Assembly: GCF_002813425.1 (NCBI RefSeq)
Contig: NZ_PHUL01000001.1
Span: 3,773,001 to 3,837,000 of the forward strand
Origin: Cellulophaga sp. RHA19
GTDB lineage: Bacteria; Bacteroidota; Bacteroidia; Flavobacteriales; Flavobacteriaceae
DNA length: 64,000 bases
Direction: 5' to 3'
The notes under the pieces are model-generated. The model did no database searches, had not been told where the DNA came from, and saw only the letters and a program-made list of their open reading frames with translations. Below, in pieces: positions 25,895 through 35,106 of the stretch. Within the stretch, counting starts at the first letter, position 1. The number at the start of each line of letters is the position of its first letter. A program made the position numbers and the translations under genes.

Positions 25895-25930
25895 CAAATA
25901 TAAGAACTATTTTTATTTAGAATGATTAAA
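25895..25930 (-). promoter_or_regulatory. Promoter and candidate metal-regulator box of the ankyrin-DUF2271-PepSY operon
   Basis: On the minus strand TATATTTG (25902-25895) fits the Bacteroidota -7 consensus. TTTAGAATGATTAAA (25916-25930) lies just upstream of it, where it would block polymerase. Its TTTAGA half-site recurs in the palindrome at 27475-27491 before the TonB receptor. No good -33 TTG was found. Confidence 0.4.
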
Positions 25931-26039
25931 AATAGATTTTTTATTCAACAATTTTGCAAGGAAGATTACTGTTGTAAAATATGATATTACTTTTAAGTGT
26001 TTACATTTGTATACAAACAATAGCTTACGGTAAAGCTAA

Positions 26040-26411
<372 letters not shown>

Positions 26412-26414
26412 TGG

Positions 26415-27392
26415 TTACTTAATTAACTTACTTGGTAAATAACCTATTGTTTTTTTAAAAGCTGCCGTAAAATGTTGTGGATTAGAGTAACCAACCTCGT
26501 AAGATACCTCTGCAATAGACATACCTTCTTCTTGTATCAATTGTCTGGCTTTGTCCATACGTAATTGGGTAATGTGCTTAAAAATGGTGGTTTTGTATAC
26601 TTTTTTAAAATCGCTTTTTAGTTTTGTGGTATTAAAACCCGCTATTTGAGATAAGCCAATTATAGTTAATTTGCTTTTTAAATTTAACCTACAATATTCT
26701 TCTACCTTTACAATTGCTAAGTAATCTGCTTCTGGTAGTTTTTTGCTTTCTACAACTGGTTTGGTCTTATCCATTAAAAAATCTACAATTAAAATGGCAA
26801 GTCTACTTTGTATATAGTTATGTTTTAAATCTCCTACATACGTACAGTTTATAATTTCGTTTATTTGGTTTCTTAATTTTAAAGGTATTCGCTTGCTCTT
26901 TTTAAAGTAGCTAAAAAAATGATCTATATTTAATTTGGTATGCAAACCGTCTATATTAGTTTGGTCTGCTTTACCTATTAACTTCTCTAAAGTATTTTTA
27001 GTAAAATAAACCTCTAAAGTTTTAGTTTCTCCTTTTGTAAAAATTTCTGATCCGCTAAGCACAGGAGCATAAAATAAATTACAATAGCCTTGTTGTATTT
27101 CTACAGGTGCGTACACACTAGTTGTTGGCATATACACGTAACTACCCTTTAAAGAAAAATGTATTTTAAATAATGGAAAATCACAAAAAACACTATGCTC
27201 TATACGTTTTTTAATAGTAGTGTTTTTTGTAAACGCAATAAAGTAATTAGAGTTTAGGCTAATACCTTTGTTTTCTTCATTTACAAAAGTACTAAGGCAA
27301 TTTTCTTCTAATACATCTGTCAACGCATCATCTACAACAATATGCATACTGCTTGTATTAGAATATGTAAAACTTTTTAATCCTAGACTCAT
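26415..27392 (-). CDS. AraC-family transcriptional regulator
   Basis: 325 residues. The C-terminal 100 residues hold the two helix-turn-helix units: KLTIIGLSQIAGFNTTKLKSDFKKVY, and MSIAEVSYEVGYSNPQHFTAAFKKTIGYLPSKL, the signature AraC/XylS ending. The N-terminal 200 residues are a divergent ligand-binding domain. It is transcribed divergently from the TonB receptor across a 124-bp intergenic region that carries the receptor promoter. This is the classic arrangement of PchR/YbtA-like siderophore-responsive activators. The metal or siderophore as ligand is inference. Confidence 0.9.
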   Translation of the reverse strand: MSLGLKSFTYSNTSSMHIVVDDALTDVLEENCLSTFVNEENKGISLNSNYFIAFTKNTTIKKRIEHSVFCDFPLFKIHFSLKGSYVYMPTTSVYAPVEIQQGYCNLFYAPVLSGSEIFTKGETKTLEVYFTKNTLEKLIGKADQTNIDGLHTKLNIDHFFSYFKKSKRIPLKLRNQINEIINCTYVGDLKHNYIQSRLAILIVDFLMDKTKPVVESKKLPEADYLAIVKVEEYCRLNLKSKLTIIGLSQIAGFNTTKLKSDFKKVYKTTIFKHITQLRMDKARQLIQEEGMSIAEVSYEVGYSNPQHFTAAFKKTIGYLPSKLIK

Positions 27393-27430
27393 TATTTCTT
27401 AATACGTTATTAAAACTTCCGTTTGCGTTA

Positions 27431-27491
27431 TTTGTATCAACAGTTCAAAACTTAGATTTGCAAAACTAAATTAATTTAGACTAAGTCTTAA
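27431..27491 (+). promoter_or_regulatory. TonB-receptor promoter with palindromic operator
   Basis: TTTG (27431-27434), an 18-base spacer, then TAGATTTG (27453-27460), a perfect match to the Bacteroidota -33/-7 consensus. TTTAGACT-A-AGTCTTAA at 27475-27491 is a 17-bp near-palindrome overlapping or just after the predicted start point. That is a position suited to a Fur/DtxR-like metal repressor. Confidence 0.65.
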
Positions 27492-27516
27492 TAAATATAA
27501 ATATTTTTTTAATTGT

Positions 27517-29943
27517 ATGTTAAAAATAGTGTCGGTTTTAAGCCTGTTATTTACTTTTTCTGTGTTCTCGCAAGCTGCCTATGAGACTAAAACAGGTACT
27601 GTTACTGGAGTTATTTCTTTTAAAAATGGAAACCCTGTTGCAGAGGCCACTGTTTTTACAAAAAAACCTATAACACACACATATACTAATGCTAAAGGCT
27701 TTTTTACGTTGCAAAATTTACCCTATGGCAGCCACACCATTGCCATAAAATACTATGGCAAGGAAATAGAAAAAGTGACTATTGTAGTTAATAAACAAAA
27801 CACAAAAATTAAGCATACACTTAGCTACAACCAAGATAATGAGCTAAATGAGGTTTTGGTAAACGGAAAAACTAAAGAAACCGAAATTGAGACTCAAGGT
27901 TTTGCCGTTAACGTAGTTAAAACAGAGGAAGCTAGCATCAGAAACATACAAACTAACGAGTTGCTTAACACTACTGTAGGTGTAAAAATTAGACAAAATG
28001 GTGGTTTGGGGTCAGATGTTAGTTATAGCCTTAACGGATTATCTGGTAGTGCTGTACGTATTTTTATAGACGGTATTCCTAGTTCTATGTATGGCTCATC
28101 ATTTAACTTAAACAGCATACCTCCTTCAATGATAAAAAATATTGAGGTGTATAAAGGTGTTGTTCCTGGTCATTTAGCAGATGATGCCTTAGGCGGAGCC
28201 ATTAATATTGTATTACATAATAATGCTAAAACAAATTTAAACGCTTCTGTTTCTTACGGTTCATTTAACACTTTACAAGCAAGCGTTAATGGTTTGTATA
28301 GGTTTAATGATACTGGTTTTACCGTAAAAACATCGCTTTTTCACAACTATTCAGATAATGATTATAAAGTATCTGGCAGAAGTGTTGTAGTTACCGGTTT
28401 GGGCGGTGTACAAACCCCAATAACTGCACGCAGATTTAACGATGCTTACAGGTCTACTGGTGGTATGTTACAAATAGGTTATACAGATGTAAAGTGGGCA
28501 GATCAGTTTTTTGTAGGTGTTACTGGATCTGATGATTACAAAGAGGTGCAACACGGAGCTTTTATGACTATTACGCCATACAAAGACAGATTTTTAAAAT
28601 CTAACGCACTACTTGCAAATTTAACATACCAAAAAAAGGATTTATTTACTAAAGGTTTAGATGTAACTGTTAACGGAATTTATGGTAAAAGAAACCGTAC
28701 TGTTAATGATACTGTTTCTTGGGCTTACAGCTGGAACGGAGAAAGAGCAATAGACTTTAGAGGTGATGAGTACCAATACACCTGGAGGTCTCAGCAAGAA
28801 GGCGGACCAACTTTAGCTGCCATAAACAGAAAAGTAGGATCTATTAGAACAGGAGTTTCTTATGCCTTTAATAACAATCATAAAATTTTAGCCAACCACG
28901 TATATAGCGGAATTGACCGTGAGGATAGTGATGAGTTACAATCTGTTTTAGAAAACACATTTAAAGGATCTAGAGACTTACATAAAAATATTTTTGCTTT
29001 AAGTTATGAGTTGTCTGCTATAGAAAACAGACTAAAAACTAGTGTTTTTGGTAAATTATACCAACAAAAGACTGTAAACATAGATCCAGAAATTGCAGAA
29101 GATGAAAATGGCAATTCTGTTATTATTGATGACATAATTAGCAGCAATAAAAAGTTTAATGGTTACGGTTTTGCTGCTTCTTATGCCTTTTCTCCAAACT
29201 TTACTCTTTTAACTTCTGCAGAAAAAGCCATAAGATTACCTAATGAAACTGAAGTTTTTGGTAACGATGGTGACAATGTAGTTGCTAACCCAAGTATTAA
29301 CCCAGAGCAAAGTAATAATTACAATCTAGGTTTTAGGCTTGGAGCATTATCTATTAAAAAACACAAATTTACAATTGGCGCTAATTTATTTACCAGAAAT
29401 ATAAAAGACCGTATTGGTTTGCCTATAGAAACGTCTTTAAATATTGATGACGAACTAATAGTTTATGTAAACCAAGGTAGTGGGACATCTAAAGGTATAG
29501 ATGCACAATTAAATTACACGTTTAACAACAACTTTAATTTAAACTTTAATGCTTCACGTTTTAGCTTAAACATTGTAAATAACGGTGTAGATATAGCTGT
29601 ACCAAACACACCATTTTTTACTATGAATGGTAATATACGCTACTCTTTTAAAAATGTGATACAACAAAAATCTAGGTTAAACCTTTTTTATACAATGTAC
29701 TTTACAGATGAGTTCTCTTACCTACCACCACAAGGAAAAAATACTGTTGGTGATGAGTTTTTTAAAGTACCTACACAACTAGTACAAGATTTTGGATTAA
29801 GCTACGCTTTTCCTAACAAAAAACTAGTTGCCAGCTTTGATATTAAAAACATTTTTGATGAACCTGTGTACGACAATTTATCGGTACAAAAACCAGGGAG
29901 AGCCTTTTACCTAAAACTTAATTATACAATAAATAAATTTTAA
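27517..29943 (+). CDS. TonB-dependent outer-membrane receptor
   Basis: 808 residues. Signal peptide (1-19), CarboxypepD_reg-like domain (residues 25-100: GTVTGVISFKNGNPVAEATVFTKK), plug (about 115-225: RQNGGLGSDVSYSLNGLSGSAVRIFIDGIP; IEVYKGVVPGHLADDALGGAINIVL) and a beta barrel to the C-terminus (PGRAFYLKLNYTINKF, an aromatic-ended last strand). The plug Gly-Gly-Ala-Ile-Asn-Ile motif is typical. It is predicted to import a siderophore or other metal complex, based on the adjacent AraC regulator, PepSY reductase and DUF4374 partner rather than on ligand residues. Confidence 0.9.
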   Translation: MLKIVSVLSLLFTFSVFSQAAYETKTGTVTGVISFKNGNPVAEATVFTKKPITHTYTNAKGFFTLQNLPYGSHTIAIKYYGKEIEKVTIVVNKQNTKIKHTLSYNQDNELNEVLVNGKTKETEIETQGFAVNVVKTEEASIRNIQTNELLNTTVGVKIRQNGGLGSDVSYSLNGLSGSAVRIFIDGIPSSMYGSSFNLNSIPPSMIKNIEVYKGVVPGHLADDALGGAINIVLHNNAKTNLNASVSYGSFNTLQASVNGLYRFNDTGFTVKTSLFHNYSDNDYKVSGRSVVVTGLGGVQTPITARRFNDAYRSTGGMLQIGYTDVKWADQFFVGVTGSDDYKEVQHGAFMTITPYKDRFLKSNALLANLTYQKKDLFTKGLDVTVNGIYGKRNRTVNDTVSWAYSWNGERAIDFRGDEYQYTWRSQQEGGPTLAAINRKVGSIRTGVSYAFNNNHKILANHVYSGIDREDSDELQSVLENTFKGSRDLHKNIFALSYELSAIENRLKTSVFGKLYQQKTVNIDPEIAEDENGNSVIIDDIISSNKKFNGYGFAASYAFSPNFTLLTSAEKAIRLPNETEVFGNDGDNVVANPSINPEQSNNYNLGFRLGALSIKKHKFTIGANLFTRNIKDRIGLPIETSLNIDDELIVYVNQGSGTSKGIDAQLNYTFNNNFNLNFNASRFSLNIVNNGVDIAVPNTPFFTMNGNIRYSFKNVIQQKSRLNLFYTMYFTDEFSYLPPQGKNTVGDEFFKVPTQLVQDFGLSYAFPNKKLVASFDIKNIFDEPVYDNLSVQKPGRAFYLKLNYTINKF

Positions 29944-29963
29944 TTTTTTAAATATTATATAAA

Positions 29964-31334
29964 ATGAAAAGTAACTTAACACATATTAAATCTTTTGCAG
30001 TAGCATTTGCTACTTTAGGGTTATTAGCTTCTTGTAGTAGTGATGACAATGGTGGTGACACACCAACAACTCCAGAGCAACCTACCGAAGGCAGATGGAT
30101 AACTGTTGCTGCTGCTAAAATGGGAGACAATCCTGGAGATGGTAATGGTGGTACTTTAATTTATTCTTTAACTAGTGAAGATGCTAAAGACCCAACTGTA
30201 TCTATAGCTCCTTTTGATAACGGATTTATTGTACCGTCTAACAGAACAGCAAGGTTACAATCATCTGAAGATGGTAGCACTGTATTTAATATTAGTTATG
30301 CTGGTGACACTGGCGGTAATTACACAAAATATACTGTAAACGGCGGACAAGATTTTACGCCAACTGGTTCTGAAGTTAGTATTGCTCCTTACGTTGGTAC
30401 TGCTCCAAGATGGATTAAACTTTTTGATGGTGACAACACTGGCTCTGCAGTTTATGTATCTACAGAACACCAAGTAGACGATAACGGCACACCTAATGAC
30501 GTTACAGATGATAGCTACATACGCACAAGCCAGACTATTGGTATTGTTACCTTAGACTTAGTAGACTCTAAAATTAATGCATTTGAAGAGCACGAAATAG
30601 GATTAAGTACAGAAGAGGAAGCTTTAGGATATTACATTTCTAGAATTGATATGCCTACATTAAATGCTGCCGGAGATAAATTATATATTGGAGCACGTGT
30701 TAGCAAAATAAACCCAGCTACTTTAGAATCTGACAGTGATTATGAAATTTTAGGATCTAAAACTATTGTATTAGATTACCCTTCTTTATTAAACCCTACT
30801 GTTATTACATCTACTGTTGGATTTGGAAATACAAACGGTTACCGTAGTATAAACTCTTTTGAATATAATGGTAGTGTTTACCAAGCTAACCAAAGCGATC
30901 CTGATGGTTCTCACATCTTAAAAATTGGAGCGGATAATTTATATGATAACTCTTATGACTTTAACTTAGATGATGCTTTAGGTGTAACAGGTGCTTACGT
31001 TTTAGCTTGGAGACCAGCAGCAAACGGAAAAGCAGTATTAGCTTACCGCCATGATGGATCTGCAGAAGGTATTTCTGGTAGAGGAGAAAGCTTTTTTGCT
31101 TTGGTTGATTTAAATGCTAAAACAGCAACAAAAATAAATGACATTCCTTACAACGTTAATTTTGAGTTGTTTCAATACCAAGGATATGCTGTAGATGGAA
31201 ACGAAATTTACCTTACACAAGCTCCTGTAGGTGAAAACGGAAATATTTACATTGTAGATACAGAAACTGGTGCCGTAACTAAAGGTGCAGAATTGGTTAA
31301 CACAACTGGTAGTCACTTTATTGGTGCTTTCTAG
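29964..31334 (+). CDS. DUF4374 lipoprotein
   Basis: 456 residues. The lipobox LLASC (Cys 24) is followed by SSDDNGGD, a Bacteroidota surface-export signal. The beta-rich body, with repeats such as NGGTLIYSLTSED, RTSQTIGIVTLDLVDSKINAFEEHEIG and GYAVDGNEIYLTQAPVGENGNIYIVDTETG, is a propeller-like DUF4374 protein. Members commonly follow TonB receptors of siderophore loci. The spacing of 20 bases from the receptor stop indicates one operon, ended by the hairpin at 31351-31393. A partner that captures ligand at the surface is inferred. Confidence 0.8.
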   Translation: MKSNLTHIKSFAVAFATLGLLASCSSDDNGGDTPTTPEQPTEGRWITVAAAKMGDNPGDGNGGTLIYSLTSEDAKDPTVSIAPFDNGFIVPSNRTARLQSSEDGSTVFNISYAGDTGGNYTKYTVNGGQDFTPTGSEVSIAPYVGTAPRWIKLFDGDNTGSAVYVSTEHQVDDNGTPNDVTDDSYIRTSQTIGIVTLDLVDSKINAFEEHEIGLSTEEEALGYYISRIDMPTLNAAGDKLYIGARVSKINPATLESDSDYEILGSKTIVLDYPSLLNPTVITSTVGFGNTNGYRSINSFEYNGSVYQANQSDPDGSHILKIGADNLYDNSYDFNLDDALGVTGAYVLAWRPAANGKAVLAYRHDGSAEGISGRGESFFALVDLNAKTATKINDIPYNVNFELFQYQGYAVDGNEIYLTQAPVGENGNIYIVDTETGAVTKGAELVNTTGSHFIGAF

Positions 31335-31350
31335 TAATAATACAAGCGCA

Positions 31351-31393
31351 AAAAAAAGTCCCTTGTCTTTAATTAGATAAGGGACTTTTTTTT
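31351..31393. terminator. Bidirectional intrinsic terminator
   Basis: AAAGTCCCTT-GTCT/AGAT-AAGGGACTTT with A-runs on the left and T-runs on the right. It terminates the DUF4374 transcript and the convergent lipoprotein gene. Confidence 0.85.
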
Positions 31394-31412
31394 GCTAGTT
31401 AACACAAGCTTA

Positions 31413-32105
31413 TTATATTTTTTTACTGATACCACATTCATTTATAATTTTAAAGTCAACTCTTAAATTAACTTTTTCTTTTGTACTAACTCTTAATAAC
31501 AGCACTTCTAAATTCCCTTTTAGTAATTGTTTGCCCATTTTATAAAACTCACCATCTTCCTCGTCTGTAAGATTACCTGAAGACTCTATAATTAATTTAT
31601 TTGCTCCTTCTGGCAGAATAACAAAGTTATCTTCCAGATCATCTAAAATATTAGCGTCAATGGCATTTTGGTAAGATTCCATATCAACTACATTTCCAAT
31701 AATATCAAAATAAGAAACTAAACCTTCATCAGGAGCCATTAGACCTTTTATAGGGTAAGTTCCTGTATTTAATTTTGGTGAATTAGATTTATTATGCATC
31801 ATAAGCTCAATATCTAAAGGAGTATTATTATACATTTCCTCCGCTAAACTTATACTAAAAGTGGTTGTAATAAAGCCTTTTTTAAGTGTATTAGAGCTTT
31901 TTAGGTCATAACTTAAGGCTTCCTTCTCTGTACTACCTATCTGTACTTTACAATATAAATCTGATTGGTCTAAGTTTAAATTTTCTTTTGCTGATGCATC
32001 AACAATTTCTTGAGTATCGTTATAACTCTCAGAAGTTTTATTCTCTTTGCAAGAAGTTAAAATAGTAAATATTAATATCAGGAAAGCAATACTTTTTTTA
32101 GTCAT
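31413..32105 (-). CDS. Hypothetical lipoprotein
   Basis: 230 residues. The lipobox LTSC (Cys 19) is followed by KENKTSESY and an acidic linker. The mature part is beta-rich (YCKVQIGSTEKEALSYDL; PLDIELMMHNKSNSPKLNTGTYPIKG; KLIIESSGNLTDEEDGEF) and ends FKIINECGISKKI. It is convergent with DUF4374 and shares its terminator. No family recognised; probably a periplasmic or surface binding domain. Confidence 0.55.
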   Translation of the reverse strand: MTKKSIAFLILIFTILTSCKENKTSESYNDTQEIVDASAKENLNLDQSDLYCKVQIGSTEKEALSYDLKSSNTLKKGFITTTFSISLAEEMYNNTPLDIELMMHNKSNSPKLNTGTYPIKGLMAPDEGLVSYFDIIGNVVDMESYQNAIDANILDDLEDNFVILPEGANKLIIESSGNLTDEEDGEFYKMGKQLLKGNLEVLLLRVSTKEKVNLRVDFKIINECGISKKI

Positions 32106-32216
32106 GATTGTTGATTTAATTAAAACTTAATATACTTATATAGTGATGATTATAATAAATATATTTAAAATATACATCAGAAACAAAATTAAGCAGTTAT
32201 TAGAGAGTAAACTTTG

Positions 32217-32549
32217 TTAGCGCTCTTCAAAATACAAACCTTCCGTATCATCTTCAAGTATACCTGCTCCTAAAATGTAATTTTTTCCAGCTTCAACAGA
32301 TATATGTATTTGTGTAGTTTTGGTCTGGTATGTTGCGCCATGAGCAAAAACCTCATAGCCTCCTTCTTCTAGATAAATAATTTCTAATTTACCCGCAAAT
32401 AAACCCTTTCTCTGTTTGCTATATTCCCAAAAAAAAGTCTCCAGAGGTTTTCCGTTTATTGCATCAATTTTTATGTAATTAAGTACTCTAGCGTACCTTT
32501 CTTTATCTGCAGGTACATTTTCTTTTTTCTTTTTGCCAAATAAGCCCAT
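32217..32549 (-). CDS. Hypothetical small cytoplasmic protein
   Basis: 110 residues with the N-terminus MGLFGKKKKE, a start found in several phage-shock-like or cytoplasmic small proteins, followed by a compact beta domain (GKLEIIYLEEGGYEVFAHGATYQTKTTQIHISVEAGKNYILGAGIL). No membrane segment. The next 450 bases upstream hold only the small frame at 32772-32930. Function unknown. Confidence 0.55.
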   Translation of the reverse strand: MGLFGKKKKENVPADKERYARVLNYIKIDAINGKPLETFFWEYSKQRKGLFAGKLEIIYLEEGGYEVFAHGATYQTKTTQIHISVEAGKNYILGAGILEDDTEGLYFEER

Positions 32550-33001
32550 TTTTATTTTTTAAATAGATTTCACTTAAACTGATAACTATAATTAATCAAC
32601 ATCCTTAACATTAAAATTAACAAATAAATTCTTAATAAAAACACAAACTATACTAATATTTAACCTAAGTATAAGTGCATTCTTTTTGGGCTGTAGAATA
32701 ATCTTAAAAATGTATTAGTAAGTTCAATTATAAACTGATTGAAACTACATATGTAACTTTTGTAATTTCCCTCATAAAAACCACTCGCTATTTTTTTTTG
32801 ATAAACATCTTTGACTAATTTGCTGCTCAAACGTTATTTTCTTATCACAAGAAACAATTATAAGAAAGAAAAGAATAACTGATAGTGAGTGGTTTGTATT
32901 TTTGATATTTAAATTTGATGACTTGGTCACAATAATCCCTGTACAACAAATAAAAACAAATACAATTATGAAGGCTAATACTAAAATTTAAAACATAATT
33001 T
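32550..33001. other. 450 bp AT-rich gap
   Basis: AT-rich sequence between the small cytoplasmic protein and folE. The only coding signal is a 52-codon lipoprotein-like frame at 32772-32930 on the minus strand, listed separately. CCACTCGCTA (32780s) and TAGTGAGTGG (32884-32893) form a near-perfect inverted pair around that frame. Nothing else was recognised. Confidence 0.5.
32772..32930 (-). CDS. Short lipoprotein-like frame, possibly a remnant
   Basis: 52 codons from a GTG at 32930 to TGA at 32772. It codes ...NTNHSLSVILFFLIIVSCDKK..., a textbook lipobox (IVSC) with a following DKK, then a short polar tail ending SEWFL. No ATG is present where one is expected (ATC AAA AAT in place of ATG AAA AAT), so the original start may be lost. 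It could be a real micro-lipoprotein or the surviving 5' end of a decayed gene. Confidence 0.4.
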   Translation of the reverse strand: MTKSSNLNIKNTNHSLSVILFFLIIVSCDKKITFEQQISQRCLSKKNSEWFL

Positions 33002-33664
33002 TTATAAAGTAGTTTTTTCTATAATTGATAAAAAATCGTTTCTGGTTTGTTCATTTGCAAAGCAGCCACCATACTCTAGTGTTGTAGTGTAACTACTTTT
33101 GTCTTTTATTCCTCTAGATGACACACACAAATGTTTGGCGCTAATCATTACAATAACATCTTCTGTTTCTAATGTATTTTGCAAGTCTTTTAATATTTGT
33201 AAAGATAGCCTTTCTTGTACCTGTGGCCTGTGCGAATAATAATCTACCAAACGATTAATTTTAGACAATCCTATAACCTTATCCTTTGGTACATATGCAA
33301 TATGTGCAAAACCTGTTATTGGTAAAAAATGATGCTCACAAGAGGAGTCTATAGTTATGTTTTGCTCTACCAACATTTTTTTATAGGCATACTTGTTTTC
33401 AAAAACCGATAATTTTGGCTTATTCTTAGGGTCTAAACCATAAAAAAGCTCTTTTACATACATTTTAGCAAACCTATACGGTGTACCAGATAAACTATCA
33501 TCTGTTAGATCTAAACCTAGCTCTTCCATTATTTTTTTAAAATGATGCTGAATAACTTCTATTTTTTCATCAGCTGTCTTATTAAAAGCATCTGCACGTA
33601 AAGGAGTATCTACGCTTGTAGCTATATGGTTGTCTCCTAGTATTTCTTTTTTAGTATTATCCAT
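33002..33664 (-). CDS. folE: GTP cyclohydrolase I (type IA)
   Basis: 220 residues. It converts GTP to 7,8-dihydroneopterin triphosphate, the first step of folate and pterin synthesis. Zinc ligands C109, H112 (in CEHHFLP) and C180 (in HLCVSSRG) are present and aligned one residue off the E. coli numbering. Further conserved blocks are GTPYRFAKMY, YVPKDKVIGLSKINRLVDYYSHRPQVQERL and YTTTLEYGGCF. Its ATG overlaps the merC-like gene's 3' end by 8 bases, so the two are translationally linked and share a metal-type operator. Confidence 0.95.
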   Translation of the reverse strand: MDNTKKEILGDNHIATSVDTPLRADAFNKTADEKIEVIQHHFKKIMEELGLDLTDDSLSGTPYRFAKMYVKELFYGLDPKNKPKLSVFENKYAYKKMLVEQNITIDSSCEHHFLPITGFAHIAYVPKDKVIGLSKINRLVDYYSHRPQVQERLSLQILKDLQNTLETEDVIVMISAKHLCVSSRGIKDKSSYTTTLEYGGCFANEQTRNDFLSIIEKTTL

Positions 33665-34061
33665 TATTCACACAACATTTATCGGTTTTACACTGGCAAA
33701 ATTTTAAATTATAAATATGTAATGCTGCAAGTACAAGCGCAACAACATAGGTTACTGTTTCTGGTAAAGAAAGTAACTGTATTTTTTCGTTTACAATTAA
33801 AAAAAACAGGCTAAACCAACTTAACCACAACAAGGGTTTCATAAAACTTTTAGATGTATTTTTTGTAGATTGTAATACCGCAAAAAACGAAACAATTAAA
33901 AAGATATAATCTAAGCTTTTCCACCACACAGGACTGGTTTCACAGCCACCTGCAGCACAAGTATGGGCTATAAAAATAAAAGGTGTGGCAACGCAATGAA
34001 TTACACACAACGTACTGGCAACTGCACCAAAAGTATCTGGTTTAATTAAAGTTAATTTCAA
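33657..34061 (-). CDS. MerC-domain membrane protein (metal transport)
   Basis: About 134 residues when started at the TTG at 34061, giving a protein beginning LKLTLIKPDTFGAVAS. The longer ATG at 34106 lies upstream of the predicted -7 box, so it is unlikely to be in the mRNA. Four transmembrane helices are predicted. Cysteines are in TLCVIHCVATPF and HTCAAGGC, with a C-terminal CQCKTDKCC that could bind thiophilic metal or zinc. MerC family members carry Hg(II) or other metals across the inner membrane. Located first in the merC-folE operon; zinc as substrate is inferred from the operator. Confidence 0.75.
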   Translation of the reverse strand: MKLTLIKPDTFGAVASTLCVIHCVATPFIFIAHTCAAGGCETSPVWWKSLDYIFLIVSFFAVLQSTKNTSKSFMKPLLWLSWFSLFFLIVNEKIQLLSLPETVTYVVALVLAALHIYNLKFCQCKTDKCCVNNG

Positions 34062-34076
34062 TATATATTTATTTAA

Positions 34077-34129
34077 TGCGACTAAGTTGCAAATATAAAC
34101 ATACATTTTACTAATGCAACATAGTTGTA
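34077..34129 (-). promoter_or_regulatory. Promoter and paired palindromic operators of merC-folE
   Basis: Minus strand: TTG (in the left palindrome), 19 bases, TATATTTG (34097-34090), an exact Bacteroidota promoter. Two 15-bp near-palindromes, TGCAAC-ATA-GTTGTA (34115-34129) and TGCGAC-TAA-GTTGCA (34077-34091), each with one mismatch, cover the -33 and the -7. Repressor binding would exclude polymerase. A Zur/Fur-type regulator is the natural candidate. Confidence 0.65.
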
Positions 34130-34222
34130 ATAAATTTCTGTGGTACTAAAAAAACAATATTTGTACGTTTATTCTGTAATTGATGCTATTACTTGTAGCG
34201 TGTGATAACAATTAGTTAGTTT

Positions 34223-34672
34223 TTATTTTTTTTTAAGATAGAACAATAAATTTTGTCGAAATAACAAAACCAACTTATACAGCATAAAGGATGAGAACAA
34301 CAACAGTATTGGTGATAAAAAATCCCAAGCACCATATTTAGAGCCTTTTTTAATTCCATTAACCTCAAATATAGTATTACCTCCAGTTCCTCTGTAATTA
34401 ACTTTCACTTTATCTCCTATATCATATCTAGTTAAACTTCCGCCATAAATGGTATCGGTTCTAACATCTGTGAGTATGGTATTTAAATATGTACCTCTTT
34501 CTGCGTCAGATTCGGACCCTTTTCTGTAATCTGTATCTATTATGATGCCGGATTTAGTTTCTCCAAAGTGTTTTAAATTTAGATAAATCACTTTTATACT
34601 TGACAACCATAAAATCAATAAAAGAATTATAAAAATAAAGCCCGTGAATATATTAAAGATTTTATGTAGCAT
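34223..34672 (-). CDS. DUF3592-like membrane protein
   Basis: 149 residues. One N-terminal transmembrane helix (8-32), a soluble beta domain (GETKSGIIIDTDYRKGSESDAERGTYLNTILTDVRTDTIYGGS..RYDIGDKVKVNYR), then a C-terminal helix (118-138). The layout follows DUF3592 (TM - G..v.G.vv....G.....P.v.f....G....G...g....GdkV.VlY.P - TM). A decayed gene of the same kind lies at 35104-35387. Function unknown. Confidence 0.5.
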   Translation of the reverse strand: MLHKIFNIFTGFIFIILLLILWLSSIKVIYLNLKHFGETKSGIIIDTDYRKGSESDAERGTYLNTILTDVRTDTIYGGSLTRYDIGDKVKVNYRGTGGNTIFEVNGIKKGSKYGAWDFLSPILLLFSSFMLYKLVLLFRQNLLFYLKKK

Positions 34673-34677
34673 TTTTT

Positions 34678-35106
34678 TTATTTACCTATTAATATCAAAG
34701 GAATAGTGAAAGAGGTTGCTCTTTTTATATTATTTTGTTTATTCGGAATCATTTGAGGAAACTTTTTAAAAGATTTTTTAATTTTTCTATCAATTTTCTT
34801 GTGTTCAGAATCCGTAATTGTTTCTGAAATATTACCTTCTCTATCAATTTTAATAGTAACTTTAATTTTATATTTACCCTTTATTCCCTCTTTTATAGCT
34901 AATTTACTATCGATATTTTTACCTATATATTCATAGATCTTTTGGTACGTGCATTTTTCTCTTGCAGTTTTTCCACCTATTTTTTCACAACCAAAAAAAA
35001 TTGCCTGTTCTTCCTTAACCACAAAAATAGTTTCTTCTGATTTTTTTTCCTGTCCAAAGACAGTAAGACAACATATTAACAAAGTAGTTGTGAGTAGTTT
35101 TTCCAT
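34678..35106 (-). CDS. TonB C-terminal-like secreted protein
   Basis: 142 residues with a signal peptide (1-18, ...TVFGQ). The mature region IFFGCEKIGGKTAREKCTYQKIYEYIGKNID, then GIKGKYKIKVTIKIDREGNISETITD and SFKKFPQMIPNKQNN..KRATSFTIPLIL, matches the TonB_C-like motif (G.v.V.F.ID..G.v....v......l......a....P...G......f.iPi.F). A cysteine pair follows the signal. Small TonB_C-only proteins of this kind are common in Flavobacteriia. Role unknown. Confidence 0.6.
   Translation of the reverse strand: MEKLLTTTLLICCLTVFGQEKKSEETIFVVKEEQAIFFGCEKIGGKTAREKCTYQKIYEYIGKNIDSKLAIKEGIKGKYKIKVTIKIDREGNISETITDSEHKKIDRKIKKSFKKFPQMIPNKQNNIKRATSFTIPLILIGK

Noticed and set aside
34062-34106. ATG at 34106 as the start of the MerC-like gene
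   Set aside because: The exact -7 element TATATTTG (34097-34090) lies downstream of it, and related proteins begin near the TTG at 34061.
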